This document shows, piece by piece, positions 11,359 to 22,847 of a stretch of 64,000 nucleotides of DNA. Every line of letters starts with the position of its first letter. The stretch's first letter is position 1. The stretch lies in the NCBI GenBank assembly GCA_013146195.2, contig CM028378.1, positions 5,950,340 through 6,014,339 on the forward strand, in the 5' to 3' direction. The position numbers and the translations under genes were made by a program. Source of the DNA: Codonopsis lanceolata (lineage: Eukaryota > Streptophyta > Magnoliopsida > Asterales > Campanulaceae). The notes under the pieces are model-generated. The model searched no databases and was not told the origin of the DNA. It worked only from the letters and a program-made list of their open reading frames with translations.

Positions 11359-11711
11359 GGCACCGACATTGTTATAATAAATGACGGGCTGAATGGAGGA
11401 GGTGATACTGGGCAGAGACACAATCTAGTGACCTTCAGCAGCAGTGGCAACAACAGCCCGATATTCAGCTTCAGTCGAAGAGCGAGCAACAATGTGTTGT
11501 TTCTTGGGGCTCCATGAGACCTGGTTGCTACATTGGTAAACAATGTAGGCACTTGTGGAAGTGTAGTCATCTTTGTTGCCCGCCCAATCAACATTAGTGA
11601 AGGCATGGAGGGCTTGGGGGGACTGGCGATGAAGTAAAATGCCATTGATTATTAGACCCACAAAGGTACCTGAGAACACGTTTGGCCGCATTCCAATGCT
11701 CGATGAGTCGA

Positions 11712-11777
<66 letters not shown>

Positions 11778-12250
11778 CTGAGAGAGTTTCTTGACGGCAT
11801 AGACAACATCTGGGCGAGTAAGAGACAGATACTGAAGACTCCCAATCACTGCTCGAAATTCCGTCGGATTCGTGAGAGTTGTGCTTGACTAAAGGGTTAG
11901 GTTGGGCGAGGTGGGGAGTGGAGTAGAAATTGGGAGAGCATTTGTCATACCCGTGCGAGCAAGAAGATCGGCAATGTACCCACGCTGTGAGAGCAGGAGA
12001 CCACTTGGTCGCTTGATAATCTCAACACCAAGAAAATAATGAAGTTCTCCAAGGTCTTTGAGGGAGAAGCAAGTAGCGAGCAAGGAGATGAAGGTCTTTA
12101 CTGCAGCGGGCTGGTTCCCAGTGATGATGATGTCATCCACATAGACTAGAAGATAGATGGTGGTGCTCCCTATATTAAGAATGAACAATTAATGAAGTGT
12201 CTGCCACATAATTTTTGAACCCGGAGGCAAGGAGAAACTGATGCAGTTCA
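11359..12250 (-). pseudogene. Copia A reverse transcriptase and RNase H, disrupted
   Basis: On the minus strand, 12188-11889 carries the RT catalytic block YLLVYVDDIIITG and the downstream LKDLGELHYFLGVEI. Then comes the RT/RNase H connection SLQYLSLTRPDVVYAV (about 11849-11780). RNase H follows with SSTEAEYRAV (about 11470). A TA microsatellite (11714-11774) replaces the segment that usually follows the Q of the LSQF motif and shifts the frame. The RT start is lost at 12250 where copia B begins. It is non-functional. Confidence 0.85.
11714..11774. repeat. (TA)n microsatellite inside copia A RT
   Basis: 61 bp of uninterrupted TA dinucleotides. Read as protein it gives an artificial alternating Y-I run. 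Confidence 0.98.
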
Positions 12251-12421
12251 TGTAAGAATATAAATTTCCTGTGTCCATTTCCTTGCACAATGGTTCACTT
12301 ATATACCAATTACATTGCCACAATTTAGGCTTTGATTTAAGGATAGACTACCTAATATAAAGATACATATCTCCTATGATAATTATGTATATTCTGTGAA
12401 TAATTTACATATATTCTAACA
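12251..12421 (-). repeat. 3' LTR of copia element B
   Basis: 171 bp on the minus strand, from TGTTAGAATATATG (at 12421) to TATTCTTACA (at 12251). Its ends obey the TG...CA rule and it abuts a polypurine tract. Confidence 0.75.
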
Positions 12422-12466
12422 CACCCCCGCAGTCGAAACGGGAGGTTCTCGAATGCTGAGACTGTC

Positions 12467-15400
12467 TCAAAAATCATCAAAAAGTACGCGCGAAAGCCCT
12501 TTTGTAAAAATATCGACAATCTGATAGCGGGACGGAACGTGAAGAACACGTACTTCACCACGTGTCACTTTTTCTCGAACAAAGTGGATATCCATCTCAA
12601 TAAGTTTAGTGCGCTGATGCTGAACTGGATTCCCCGAGCGGTATATGGCACTCACATTATCACAATAAACAAGAGTCGCCTTGTGGACTGGAAAATGTAG
12701 TTCTAACAGCAAGTTACGAATCCAATAAGATTCGGAAACAACATTTGCAACTCCTCGATACTCAGCCTCAGCGCTTGACTTAGACAATGTAGGTTGTCGT
12801 TTAGACGACCATGAGATTAAGTTGTCACCGAGGAAAACGCAGTAGCCAGAAGTGGAGTGACGAGTATTAGGGCATCCCCCCAATCCGCATCGGTATAGGA
12901 AATAAGAGAGTTGAGCGGGGATTTATACAGATGGAAGCCAAAATGGAGCGTGCCACGAACATATCGAAGAATACGTTTGAGAGCATCCATGTGTTCAACT
13001 TTCGGATCATGCATATGTAAGCAGACTTGTTGAACTGCATAAGAGATGTGCAGTGCAGTAAAAGTAAGGTATTGTAGAGCACTGCGAGGCAACGATATTT
13101 CGTAGGATCCTCGTAAGATGCACCGGCCAGAAACATAAGCTTGCCCTTAGTATCAACAGAGTAGGGCACGATTTGCAACTAGTCATGCCTGCTCGGTCAA
13201 GAATATCCTCGGCATATTTCTTCTGAGAGAGGAAGAGGCCGTTACCATGATGTGAAACCGCAATGCCAAGAAAGTAGCTTAATGGTCCCAAGTCCTTCAT
13301 AGCAAATTCTAAACTGAGCAGAGATAAAATGGATAGTCGAAGAGCATCTGAAGAAGCGGTGAAAATGATGTCATCAACATATAAGAGAATATAGGCAATG
13401 TCGGCCCTTTTTGAAGATGAACAAGAGTGATCGGATGTCTTTGTGCGAAAAACCAATAGTAGCCACATAATCGGCAAACATTGATACCGGGCCCGAGGAC
13501 TGCTTAAGACCATAAAGAGACTTCTTGATAGACACACATGATTGGGATGGATGGATCTCGAATCCCATGGGTTGATGCATGTAGACTGTCTCATTCAAAT
13601 GGCCATGAAGGAAGGCATTTTTGACGTCAAGTTGATGTATGGGCCAAGAATTTTCCAAAGCAATGCTAAGCACAGTGCGAATGGTGGCGGGTTTGACAAC
13701 TGGGCTGAAGGTTTCATCACAGTCGATTCCAGCTTGTTGAGATCTGCCATCACCTACAAGGCGGGCTTTATGCCTCTCAAAAGAACCATCGATTTCGTTT
13801 TATGTCGAAAAATCCACATTGAGCGAATGACATTAACATTAGCGGACCGAGGTACTAAATCCCACGTCTTATTGTTAATTAGAGCATTAAATTAGTCTTG
13901 CATGGCCAATTTCCAATTCGGGTCATTTAGTGCATTCACCGGGTTTTTAGGAAGTGGAGAAATAGATGGAGCGGTGGTGACACTTAGGTTGTGATATTTA
14001 CGGTTGGGTTTGTAAATGCCAAGTTGACCGGGTTGTCATTTGATGAGTTGGGTGGAGTCTGGAAATTGGGCGCGATTGGGGATGTAGTGGGGGAGATGGG
14101 CTAAGTGGCTAGGCGGTGGAGGAGAGGAAAGGCATTGGGTGGGTTTAGTGGAGTAGGGATGGACTTAGGCTGAGTAATGGGCGGGCAGTTTAAGGAAGGA
14201 GATGATACAATCAATTTGGAGAGGAAGGCCATGAAGAGGGTTGTGGTAGGGAGCCGTGGCTGGGAGAGGGAGGTGAGTTGTGTATCCGTTGATCCGTAAG
14301 AGAGGAGGCACGTAGTTGGTGAAGAATTAGCGGGTGCATGCCATCGTCCAAAAATCATAAGAAGAAGAGGGAGTGATTGTATTTTTCGAAAAGGGAATTG
14401 AGTTTCATCAAAGAGCGTGTGGGATACAATGATTTTGTTAGTCGATAAATCAAAACATTTATACCCGCGTTGATTGGACGGATAGCCTAAGAAAACACAA
14501 GGGGTAGAGCGGGCTTGTAATTTATTGAGGGTGGTGGAGGGAAATAAGGGATAGCATAAACACCCAAATACCCGAAGATGAGAATATTGAGGGGTTTTGT
14601 GGTAAAGAATTTGAGTGGGAGAGTAGTAGCATAATAATTTGGAGGGAAGAATATTGAGGAGGTAGGTCGCCATTTCGAGTGCGTGATGCCAGAAGGAGGG
14701 TGGCATAGATGAATGAGCAAGCAAAGTGCGAACAATGTTATTTATTGTTTTTATTTTGCGTTCGGCTTTGCCATTTTGAGGAGAGGTATGAGGACAAGAA
14801 AAATGAAAATGCATGCCATTTAAATCACAAAATGTCCGAAATGAACCATTATCATATTCACCACCATTGTCGCATTGGAATTACTTAATGTCTCTTTCAA
14901 ATTGAGTGCGAATGTAAGCCCGAAATTTCAAAAAAATTGAATAAACCTGAGATTTATTGGAGACTGGAAAAGTCCACAAAAAATTACTATAATTATCAAG
15001 AAACAAGACATAATAACGGTGACCAGAGGAACTTAAAATGGGTGAGGTCCATAGGTCACTGTGACTGATATCAAATGGCATAGAAGTAAAAGAAGTAGAA
15101 GGCATGAATGGTAATTTAGCATGTTTCCCAAGGGGACAAGAACTGCAAAAATTTTGGCGAGTTTTATGACAAAAAATTAAATTGCTACTACGAAGAGAGT
15201 CTAAAATGGCTTTTCCCGGATGTCTTAATCGAGAATGCAATAAATCAGAAGAAATAACAGAAAATGCTGATGGAGAGGGTGAAGTGTGTTTAGTCGGCAA
15301 TTGTGTGAAAGGATATAAATCACCAGTACTGTCACACCGCATTAGGTGCCTCCCTGTCTGTAAATCCTTCACAGAAAAACCAAACAGATCAAATTCAACA

Positions 15401-15700
15401 GAAACACTATTATCATTAGTGAATTTTCGAACAGAGATAAGGTTTTTAATATGGTGAGGGGAATGTAACACATTGGTGAGGGTGAGGGGAGGTTGTGTTT
15501 GAGTTAGTGAAGCATTTACATAACCAAGAATCGAATAGTATGGCCATTACCAACAGGCGAGAATATTTCAGAATTGCTCGAGATTAAAATAAGGCGAGAG
15601 TACCTGAATTGGCAGTCATGTGAGAGGTGGCACCCGTGTCCATGTACCAAGTTTCATCCGGTGGATTAAGAGTGAGGGTGTTGAAAGCAGCGTCAATGTC
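12467..15700 (-). pseudogene. Copia B polyprotein (protease-integrase-RT-RNase H), decayed
   Basis: Domains on the minus strand, in order: protease with WYMDTGATSHMTANSG at about 15665-15600 (catalytic D-T-G present); gag-pre-integrase and the integrase N-terminus at 15471-14883; integrase core at 14814-14101 with TSPQNGKAERKIKTINN; RT at 13673-12900 with LDVKNAFLHGHL, the catalytic YILLYVDDIIFTA and MKDLGPLSYFLGI; RNase H at 12883-12467 with LSKSSAEAEYRGVANV and the tail motif VDIFTKGL. An in-frame stop at 14883-14881 interrupts integrase. Frameshifts separate the RT blocks, and the integrase-RT linker (13900-14100) is degraded. An intact relative would copy and integrate its own RNA; this copy cannot. 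Confidence 0.88.
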
Positions 15701-15820
15701 CGTAGGAGCTTAAGTAGAACTAGGAACAGAACTGGCTGCATAATGGGCTGTGGTAAGGTCTTGGCCCAAGAATACGCCCAGGCCTTGGCTGCTTCTGCTG
15801 GACTGATGGCATCTGGGCTG

Positions 15821-15920
15821 NNNNNNNNNNNNNNNNNNNNNNNNNNNNNNNNNNNNNNNNNNNNNNNNNNNNNNNNNNNNNNNNNNNNNNNNNNNNNNNN
15901 NNNNNNNNNNNNNNNNNNNN
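15821..15920. other. Assembly gap (100 N)
   Basis: A run of exactly 100 N. Copia B on the left and the chromovirus on the right both lose their 5' halves here, so the true gap size and adjacency are uncertain. Confidence 1.
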
Positions 15921-18900
15921 AATTTTGAGAGCAATGACGCGCAAAAGGGAAGTGAAAATCTGGGTATTGAAGGACATGCGAGAAAATCGGATCAAGAAAG
16001 CGAGGCTAATCTTACTAAGGAGAGGATGTGGTATGTAGCATTGGTTTGTTCTTATTGTTCAAGATTGGGCGAAGATGGGTCTTTGGGTAAGAATGAACAG
16101 ATGGAGTGTTGCTCTTGTAGGGGTTTCGGGACACATGAAGAAAAGAGCTCCTAAGTTGAAACAATCGGAGGCAGGTTCAGTCAGACTACAGGCAAAGAGA
16201 CCGATGGAAAAGCTAGTGCGTGTATTTATACTAGATCGAAGAGGTGTACACAGTCTATGTGAGTTTGCTTTAGTACCGAGCTGTAATTTTGGTAATGAGG
16301 CCAGGATTATAGACCATTGTTCATATGTTGCATCGCATTTCGTTTTATAAGCTATGTGTTATGCCTCGTCTTTTACCATATGTGCTTGAAGTATCCCCCT
16401 CTTGGGAAATGTTTGTTAACTGAATATTTATGAATAATCATGGGATGTGTTGCATGCGGTTTGGTGGTGTTACCACTCGTGATTTTGATGTTATTCTTGG
16501 TATGGATTGGTTGAGCACATATCATGCATTAGTGGATTGCCTTAGTAAAGAGTCACTTTTGCTTTGCACAGCGTTCTAACTTTGTGTTTTGGGAATAATG
16601 CACGAAAGTGGTTTTCAGCGTCATTTACTGCTTAAAAAGCTTTGTAAACGTTCAGGTTGCCTGGTATCTTGCTTGCGTGGTGGACAAGCGGGTTTCTTCT
16701 TCTAATCTTGAAGATGTTCGATTGTGTGTGAGTTCCAGATCTTTCTCTAAAAGATTTTTGGGATGCCTCCGGATAGAGATTGAATTTTGTATTGAGTTAT
16801 TGCAGGACTACAAATTTGAGAAGGCGCATAGAATAGCACCTATGGAGTTAAAGAGTTGAAGATTCAGTTACAAGAGCTCCTTGACATTGGCTTCATTAAT
16901 AAGCGTATCGCCTTGGGGTGCACAGGTGTTATTTGTGAGGAAGAAAGATGGAGACGAGGTGTGCATGTCGGTGCTCGAGAGGGGTTGAACAAGGCAACGA
17001 TCAAGAACAAGTATCCATTGCCTCATATAGATGACTTGTTTGATCAATTGCGAGATCGGTGGTCTATTCCAAACTTGACTTGAGATTTGGAACCATCGGG
17101 TTGAAGGTTAGAGCCGAAGATGTTCAGGCGACTTTTCGCCAGTCTGCGGGCATTATGAGTTTATGGTGATGCCATTCGATTTGACTAATCTTGCGGCGGG
17201 TATTATGGATTTGATGAACAGGATTATTTCATAATTTTCTTGATTGCTTCGTGGTGGTTTTCATAGCGACATCCTTGTGTATTCTAAGTCTCGGGATGAG
17301 CATGCACAACATTTGCGGATGGTTTTGTCTATTCTTCGGGAGAACAACTCTCGCCAAGTTTAGCAAGTGTGCTTTTTGGCTAGAGGAGGTTTCATTTTTG
17401 GGACGTTGTTTCTAGTCTTGGGGATAGCGATGGATCCTTCAAGGTTGAAGCGATAATGAATTGGAGGAGGCCGACCACGATTCTTAGTGCGGAGTTTCTT
17501 AGGGCTAGCCGGTTACTATCGGAGATTTATTGAGGATTTTAGAAGATTGCTACGCCCATGGCAATTTGACTCAAAGAAGACCGCATTGTGTGTGGAGGCG
17601 ATAAGTGTGAAGCTTCCAAGAATTGAAGAAAAGGTTGACGGCTCAGTGTTAGCATTGCCTAGCGAGGAGGTGATAATTTTGTTGTTTATAGTGATGCTTG
17701 AAAGAAGGATTGGGATGTGTGCTTATCAAAATGGGAAAGTGATTGCTTATGCTTCAGGAGTTGTCTCCGTATGAGATGAATTATCCTACGCATGATCTTG
17801 AGCTCGCGGCGATCATGTTTGCTGCACAAGTGGAAGCATTACTTGTATGGTTCGAAGTTTGAGATTTTCACGGATCATAAGAGTTTGAAATATCTCTTCT
17901 CGAGAAAGAGTTGAACATGAGGCAGGCGGAGATGGATGGAGAAATTGAAGGATCACGATTGCACGATATTGTATCATCAGGAAAGCGAGCGTTGTTCTGA
18001 GATGCTTTGAAGCGAAAAAAGTGCACTTGTCTTGTTTGATGATGCGGGAATGGAAAATGTTGGAAGATGTTCGTGATTGGAATCTAGCGAGGTTAATCAT
18101 GGAGTATTATTTGCTAGTGTGCGGGCTATTCGGCTTTATTGGAGAAATTAAGGAGACTCGGAAGAAAGATCGGAGTTGGTGAAAATGATGGTTTGGGTGA
18201 GAATAAGGAGAATGAGTTCGCGTGAACGGGGATGGGATTTTGACATTTAAAGGTAGAGTTTGTGTTCCATCGGTTGAAGATGTGAAGGCGGCTTGTGGAT
18301 GAGGCTCACAAGGCAAAGTACACTATCCATCAGGAGATGCAAATGTATAGAGATTTGAAAAAGCAATGCGGTGGAGTGGCATGAGCGGATAGCTGATTAT
18401 GTGTCGAGGTTGTCAGCCCGGAGTAAAGGCGGACACCAAGGCTGAGGGGTTGTTCTGTGGGTGGATATTCGGAGTGGAAATGGGAACATGTTACGATGGA
18501 CTTTGTTTCGGGATTTCCACGTACTCGTAGAGGCTTTGATGCCGTCACAGGGTTGTTGTTGATAAAGTTCGGCTCATTTTATTCGATTGCTATGACTTAT
18601 TCTTTGAGTCGGTTAAGCGGCATTGTATGTCTGAGGAGATTGTTAGATTGCGGGGTTCAGTTAGTGGACCGGGATCGAGGTTTACATCGAGGTTTAGCGG
18701 AGCTTTGCAAGAGGCTATGGGGACCAAGTTGAACTTAGCACGACTTTTCACCCTCAGTCCGACGGACGGTCAGAAGAAACGATTAGATACTTGAGGATAT
18801 GTTGCGGGCTTTATGCGATTGATTTTAAGGAGTTGGGATACACATCTTCCTTTGGCGGAGTTGCATACAACAATAGTTACCGGTCGAGCATCGAGATGGC

Positions 18901-19548
18901 ACCGTATGAGGCTCTTTATGGGAGGAAGTGTAGATCTCCTATTTCTTTGGGGCGAGGTTGGAGAAGCTAAATTATGGGGTTCGAAATTGTTGTGATGCAG
19001 TGAGAGAGAGTGGAAGATAATTCGAGATAGATTGCTCACCGCTCAAAGTCGACGAGAAAAAGCTACGCGGATAATAGAAGAGATTTGGAGTTTCAGGTTG
19101 GAGACTTTGTGTTTCTTAAGGTGTCGCTAGAAGGGGTACCAGAGATTCGGGGAAGAAAGGGAAATTGTCACCAAGGTTTGTTAACTTGGACCTTTTTAGA
19201 GATGGAAGCGAGGTTTGGCATCTGAGGGTGGCCTTACACGCCGTCTTTGTCGAGAATTCATAATATTTCATGTGTCTATGCTTGGGAATATCAAGGATGA
19301 TTCCCATGTTCTTGAGTATGAGGAGATTACTTTTAGGTAGGATTTGTCTTATGTGGGCGTAGGTGAAGATACTTGACACGAAAGAGCAAGTTTTGAGGAG
19401 TAAGAAAATTCCATTGGTGAAGGTCCTTTGGAAGAATCACGAGATCGAGGAAGCAACTTGGGAGACCGAGTTGGAGATCAGAGAAATATCCTCATTTGTT
19501 TGATGACTACGGTAGAATAGGGGCTAAATTCCTTAAAGTAGGGGAGAA
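15921..19548 (+). pseudogene. Chromovirus (Tekay/Del-type) gag-pol, heavily decayed
   Basis: Fragments appear in the correct order. A gag zinc-knuckle remnant lies near 16110 (GTHEEK..., matching GDGTHMKRDC in the copy at 52944-54011). The protease remnant HCSYVASHFV is at about 16315. RT starts with ATIKNKYPLPHIDDLFDQL (about 16998) and continues with a damaged MPFDLTNL and ILVYSKSRDEHAQHL (17170-17320). RNase H begins at FLGLAGYYRRFIEDF (about 17493). Integrase follows (EWKWEHVTMDF, about 18475). A chromodomain lies near 19395-19500 (KIPLVKVLWKNHEIEEATWE). Many frameshifts and stops make it non-functional. The chromodomain normally steers integration to heterochromatin. The 5' part is lost at the gap. 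Confidence 0.85.
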
Positions 19549-20261
19549 TGTAAAACCCTAATTTATGTTGTTGCTTGTGTTGTAAGCAGACTCATACTCT
19601 TATAATCATCATAAACATGTTCATTTAGCTCCGTATATGTTTAGAGTCAATAGCATGATCGTTGGCGTCGTTTGAGATGCATGTATGCACTTTTCTTTCG
19701 CGAGATGCTTTGAATCTCGGGTTTAAGACTTATGTTGTAACTTCTTGGATAATTGTTAAAGGGCATTTAAAACATCATTAACATGCCTTGGATGTTTGTT
19801 AGATGCTAGTTGCATCGACGGTTTGGTTGCTAGTTGAGTTCAAAGCGAAATTGATTTCACTTTTCGATGTCGATTGAGCGGAGGTCTTTGCTGAGTTCTT
19901 GGCCTGTTTTGATGAGGTTTGAGACTTGAATCCTTTGGTTATAGATTAGAGGATATTAAGGTTGAATTGTAGACCAATTTTGGTTTGGAAGGACTGAGAG
20001 AGCATGCCAGGAGCCGGGATCGGCAGGCAGAAAACCCTAATTCTTTGGAAACACAGATGCGGTCGCATCATATAATATAGCGGCCGCAAGGGAGTCCTGT
20101 ACGGAATGTCGGATTTTTGATCTTTTAATGTCTTTGTCAAATTTGACCTCTCAAACCCATTTTTAAACCACAATTTGACCCAATTACTTAACCTAAACTA
20201 ATCCAACATCTATTAGGAGATTTAGGAGTTAATTAGTGGGGTAATTAGTGAAATAATCCCA

Positions 20262-20268
20262 TATAAAA
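20262..20268 (+). promoter_or_regulatory. TATA box of the chromovirus LTR
   Basis: TATAAAA lies in an otherwise mixed region about 720 bp into the LTR, downstream of the GC-rich dyads. The position fits a U3 promoter. No transcription data are available to me. Confidence 0.5.
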
Positions 20269-21373
20269 CCCCCAATTCGCGCAATTGGAGCCAAAGCAGT
20301 TGCTCTTCCCTTTGCGATTTTCTTCAAGCACTCAAGAGACACTGGAGGAGCTTGAGTGAAGGTGATTTCTAGGGTTTCAAAGGGGCCAAGCTTGGTGTCC
20401 ATTGTCAAGGTCTTCTTCTTCCCAATCTACCAACAAGTTTGAAGAAGAGTTGAAGAGACACCCTCTTCCAATCCGAAAATTCTGATTTTAGGGCTGAGAT
20501 TTTAGTAAGTTTCTACCTTCCTTCCTCTTCTTTTTAGGCTCCATTGACCCTAGGGAATCAACCATGTGTGCTATGTGGGTCAATGGAAGCCATTGTTAGG
20601 GTTTCTAGAAATGTATGAACCCTAGGATTTCAAGATTTTGTTAGAGCTTGATTGGCCTATGTGAGACCATGTCTATGTGAAATTGATGTTCTAAATTGCC
20701 TAATGAACTTGATTATATTGATTTTTCATGAAGATTGATGTTAGTTTGGTTGAGATGCTTGGAGGGTGATTTGCCCTAATTTGGCCTTAGCTTGCAATCT
20801 AATGATGTTAGCTTGATTAATATGTTTTACAAGCTTAATAGAACATATTGAACCATGTGGTGAATTTTAAATCATGAATTGAACGTTATGATTGGTATGA
20901 TGACTTGGATGATATTATGCACAAGATGGCTAAATTATTCTAAGTTTCATTGTTAATTAGTTTGTTGAGTTTATATGAGTATGTTGAGCATTGGGATTGT
21001 GGTTTGGGCGATAGTTATGAACATAGGGGGTTAATGAAGCCTAAGCTTCTAATCCTTGAATTTTCGGAAAACTTAGATTGAACTCAACGGAGTTAACCTT
21101 TGGGTTAGTATGAATCCTAGGAACTATAATTTTAAGTCCTACGGAATTTTGGGTAGAATTCATGGAGGTCGAGCCTCCAAGAAGTTTTGAAGTGTGTGAA
21201 GCACACTTGATTATGAGAGCTTATATGATTCTCGGTTATGATGTTTATGCTAGTTGTGAATGAATTGCATGACTAGTTTGATAGTAGAGTGTTTACCTAC
21301 TTGTTTTGAGCATATGAGTATATATTACTTGTGCTTGGGTTTTAAGTCCAGGCGATTGTTGAGTCTTTGGTGG

Positions 21374-21425
21374 GGCGATACATCGTCTTCACGAATTATG
21401 GGATTCGTGATCGCGATGTATCGCC
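21374..21425 (+). other. Conserved LTR stem-loop, copy 2
   Basis: The arms GGCGATACATCG...CACGAAT and ATTCGTG...CGATGTATCGCC match at about 19 of 23 positions around a 6-nt loop. This is the best-preserved copy. The companion dyad is at 21444-21462. Confidence 0.75.
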
Positions 21426-22847
21426 GTCGGTTGCACACACCATCCATCGATGGCCACGGTGGGGAAGTAGTTTATCTTAGTTGTAGTAATACACATGACT
21501 TTGATAACTATGGAACTCGAGCGGAGACTGTCTCGGGGACGTCGATATCTACGAGAGGGATATCGAGGAACATAAGGGTTTTGCACGTGTTTTTTGCGGG
21601 AGGAGGCGACACGCGGAGGAATTTCGGTAATGGTATCATATCCCTATATATATGAATTGTTTCACAAGTGCTTAAGTAAATAACGTGCTTGTTGGATTTG
21701 GATATGATATGATGTTTGTGTTGGTTTATTACATGTTATACTTAATAGATAACATATTGATTCAAGTTGTTAAGCATATATGCTACCACATGAATATTAT
21801 GGGAATGGTTTTATTGCCAAAGGTATAATTATTGTTGTTTAGGACTAAAATGCCTTGACATGGTTTTATGATGAGATGTTATACTTTAACGATAACATGT
21901 TTATTTAATGTCGAGCATGGATGCCATGACATGAATTTATATACGGTTATTTCATGACGATAGCATGACATGTTTTATGATTGAGCATTATGCCATGATA
22001 GGAAGTTATGGTTAGTAACTTACTAAGTCATCGTGACTTACTTTTATTTGTTGGTTGTGTTTCCCTAGATCCGAGTCGATGCGAGCGGATCCAAGTAAAT
22101 CCGAGAAGGTTCGTTGGCAAGGAATTCTTTTGGAAAGGTTGCTACATTAGTTGTTCTTTTTGCTTTTGGTGAGGTCGTTGGGAAGAATGAAGTTATGTAA
22201 ACTTCATTATTGGGTAGCAAACCTTTATGTGCATTGAATGATGTAATTATGTTGCTAGATATTCTTTTGGTAGCCGAGCAAGTAGAAGTCGGTGCTTGAT
22301 GTATGTTGGTAGTTAAACTTTCATATGTTTTTGGTTGTTAGTACTTATTATTATTAGTACTCATGTTGATGGTAGCCGACAAGTTTTAGTCGCGCTTGGT
22401 TTATTGGTGAAAAATGTTAGCATGCTATATTGCTAGTTATTAATATGTTTGTTCTCCGGCATGTGTTAGCCGTTGAGTTTTTAGACTAGAGTCTTAGACT
22501 TAGTTTAATGTTGGAGTTCGGTACCGTAGTTTCGCCGATGACTTGGTTTTATTTTATGCTATATATTTGAATTGCATAACGAGGGGAGGTTTGTTCTACG
22601 TGCCCAATGTTGCGGCACGCGAGTCGAATTTTCGGGACCGAGAGATTAATCATCTCTTTGGTTGTTTTAGTTTGAGCTTGTTAGCTCGGGCGCCACTGTT
22701 TTATTTCATTTGCTTCCGCATGTGTTTTAAGTTGTCGGTGTATCGCCGTTATGGCCCTACCCATTATTTGCTACTTGTTTGTTGTTATTTGCTTTCTGGC
22801 GGCACGACCTTGGGATTTCGTCTTGGGATCCGGGTCGGGTCGTCACA

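Larger units (their letters stand above)
8102..12250 (-). mobile_element. Ty1/copia element A, 5'-truncated and interrupted
   Basis: This minus-strand copia has a 3' LTR at 8102-8321, then a polypurine tract (GTGGAGGCA on the minus strand at 8320-8328). Next come RNase H and reverse transcriptase running rightward to 12250. A separate LTR element (8546-11353) sits inside the RNase H region. The pol frame reads continuously across that insertion if the insert and one CTAGT copy are ignored, which shows the insertion is younger. At 12250 the RT stops where the LTR of copia B begins. Gag, integrase and the 5' LTR are absent. The 34-kb copia remnant (33955-34715) has a clearly related LTR. Confidence 0.8.
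12251..15820 (-). mobile_element. Ty1/copia element B, 3' part, reaching the scaffold gap
   Basis: This minus-strand copia was inserted into copia A. Its short 3' LTR is 12251-12421 and a polypurine tract (GCGGGGGTG on the minus strand, 12422-12430) follows. Pol then runs rightward in the order RNase H, RT, integrase, gag-pre-integrase and protease. Gag and the 5' LTR are hidden by or beyond the N gap. Confidence 0.85.
19549..22847 (+). repeat. 3' LTR (3.3 kb) of the plus-strand chromovirus
   Basis: It starts TGTAAAACCC directly after the polypurine tract AGGGGAGAA (19540-19548) and ends GGGTCGGGTCGTCACA at 22847. The same CGGGTCGGGT...ACA terminus occurs at 44565 and, inverted, at 46843. 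The LTR holds near-palindromes (20056-20069, 20080-20087), a TATA box (20262), a GTAAGT donor-like site (20505) and the conserved stem-loops (21374-21425, 21444-21462). Small ORFs here are not genes. Confidence 0.85.

Noticed and set aside
15620..15995. ORFs spanning the first N gap
   Set aside because: The reading frame passes through 100 unknown bases of nominal length and joins two different elements.
21374..21425. Stem-loop as a microRNA precursor
   Set aside because: The stem is short (about 23 bp) and repeated in LTRs; nothing indicates a defined mature product.
15921..22847. Endogenous pararetrovirus instead of a retrotransposon
   Set aside because: Integrase and chromodomain are present with LTRs and a polypurine tract; no movement-protein-like or viral coat region is seen.
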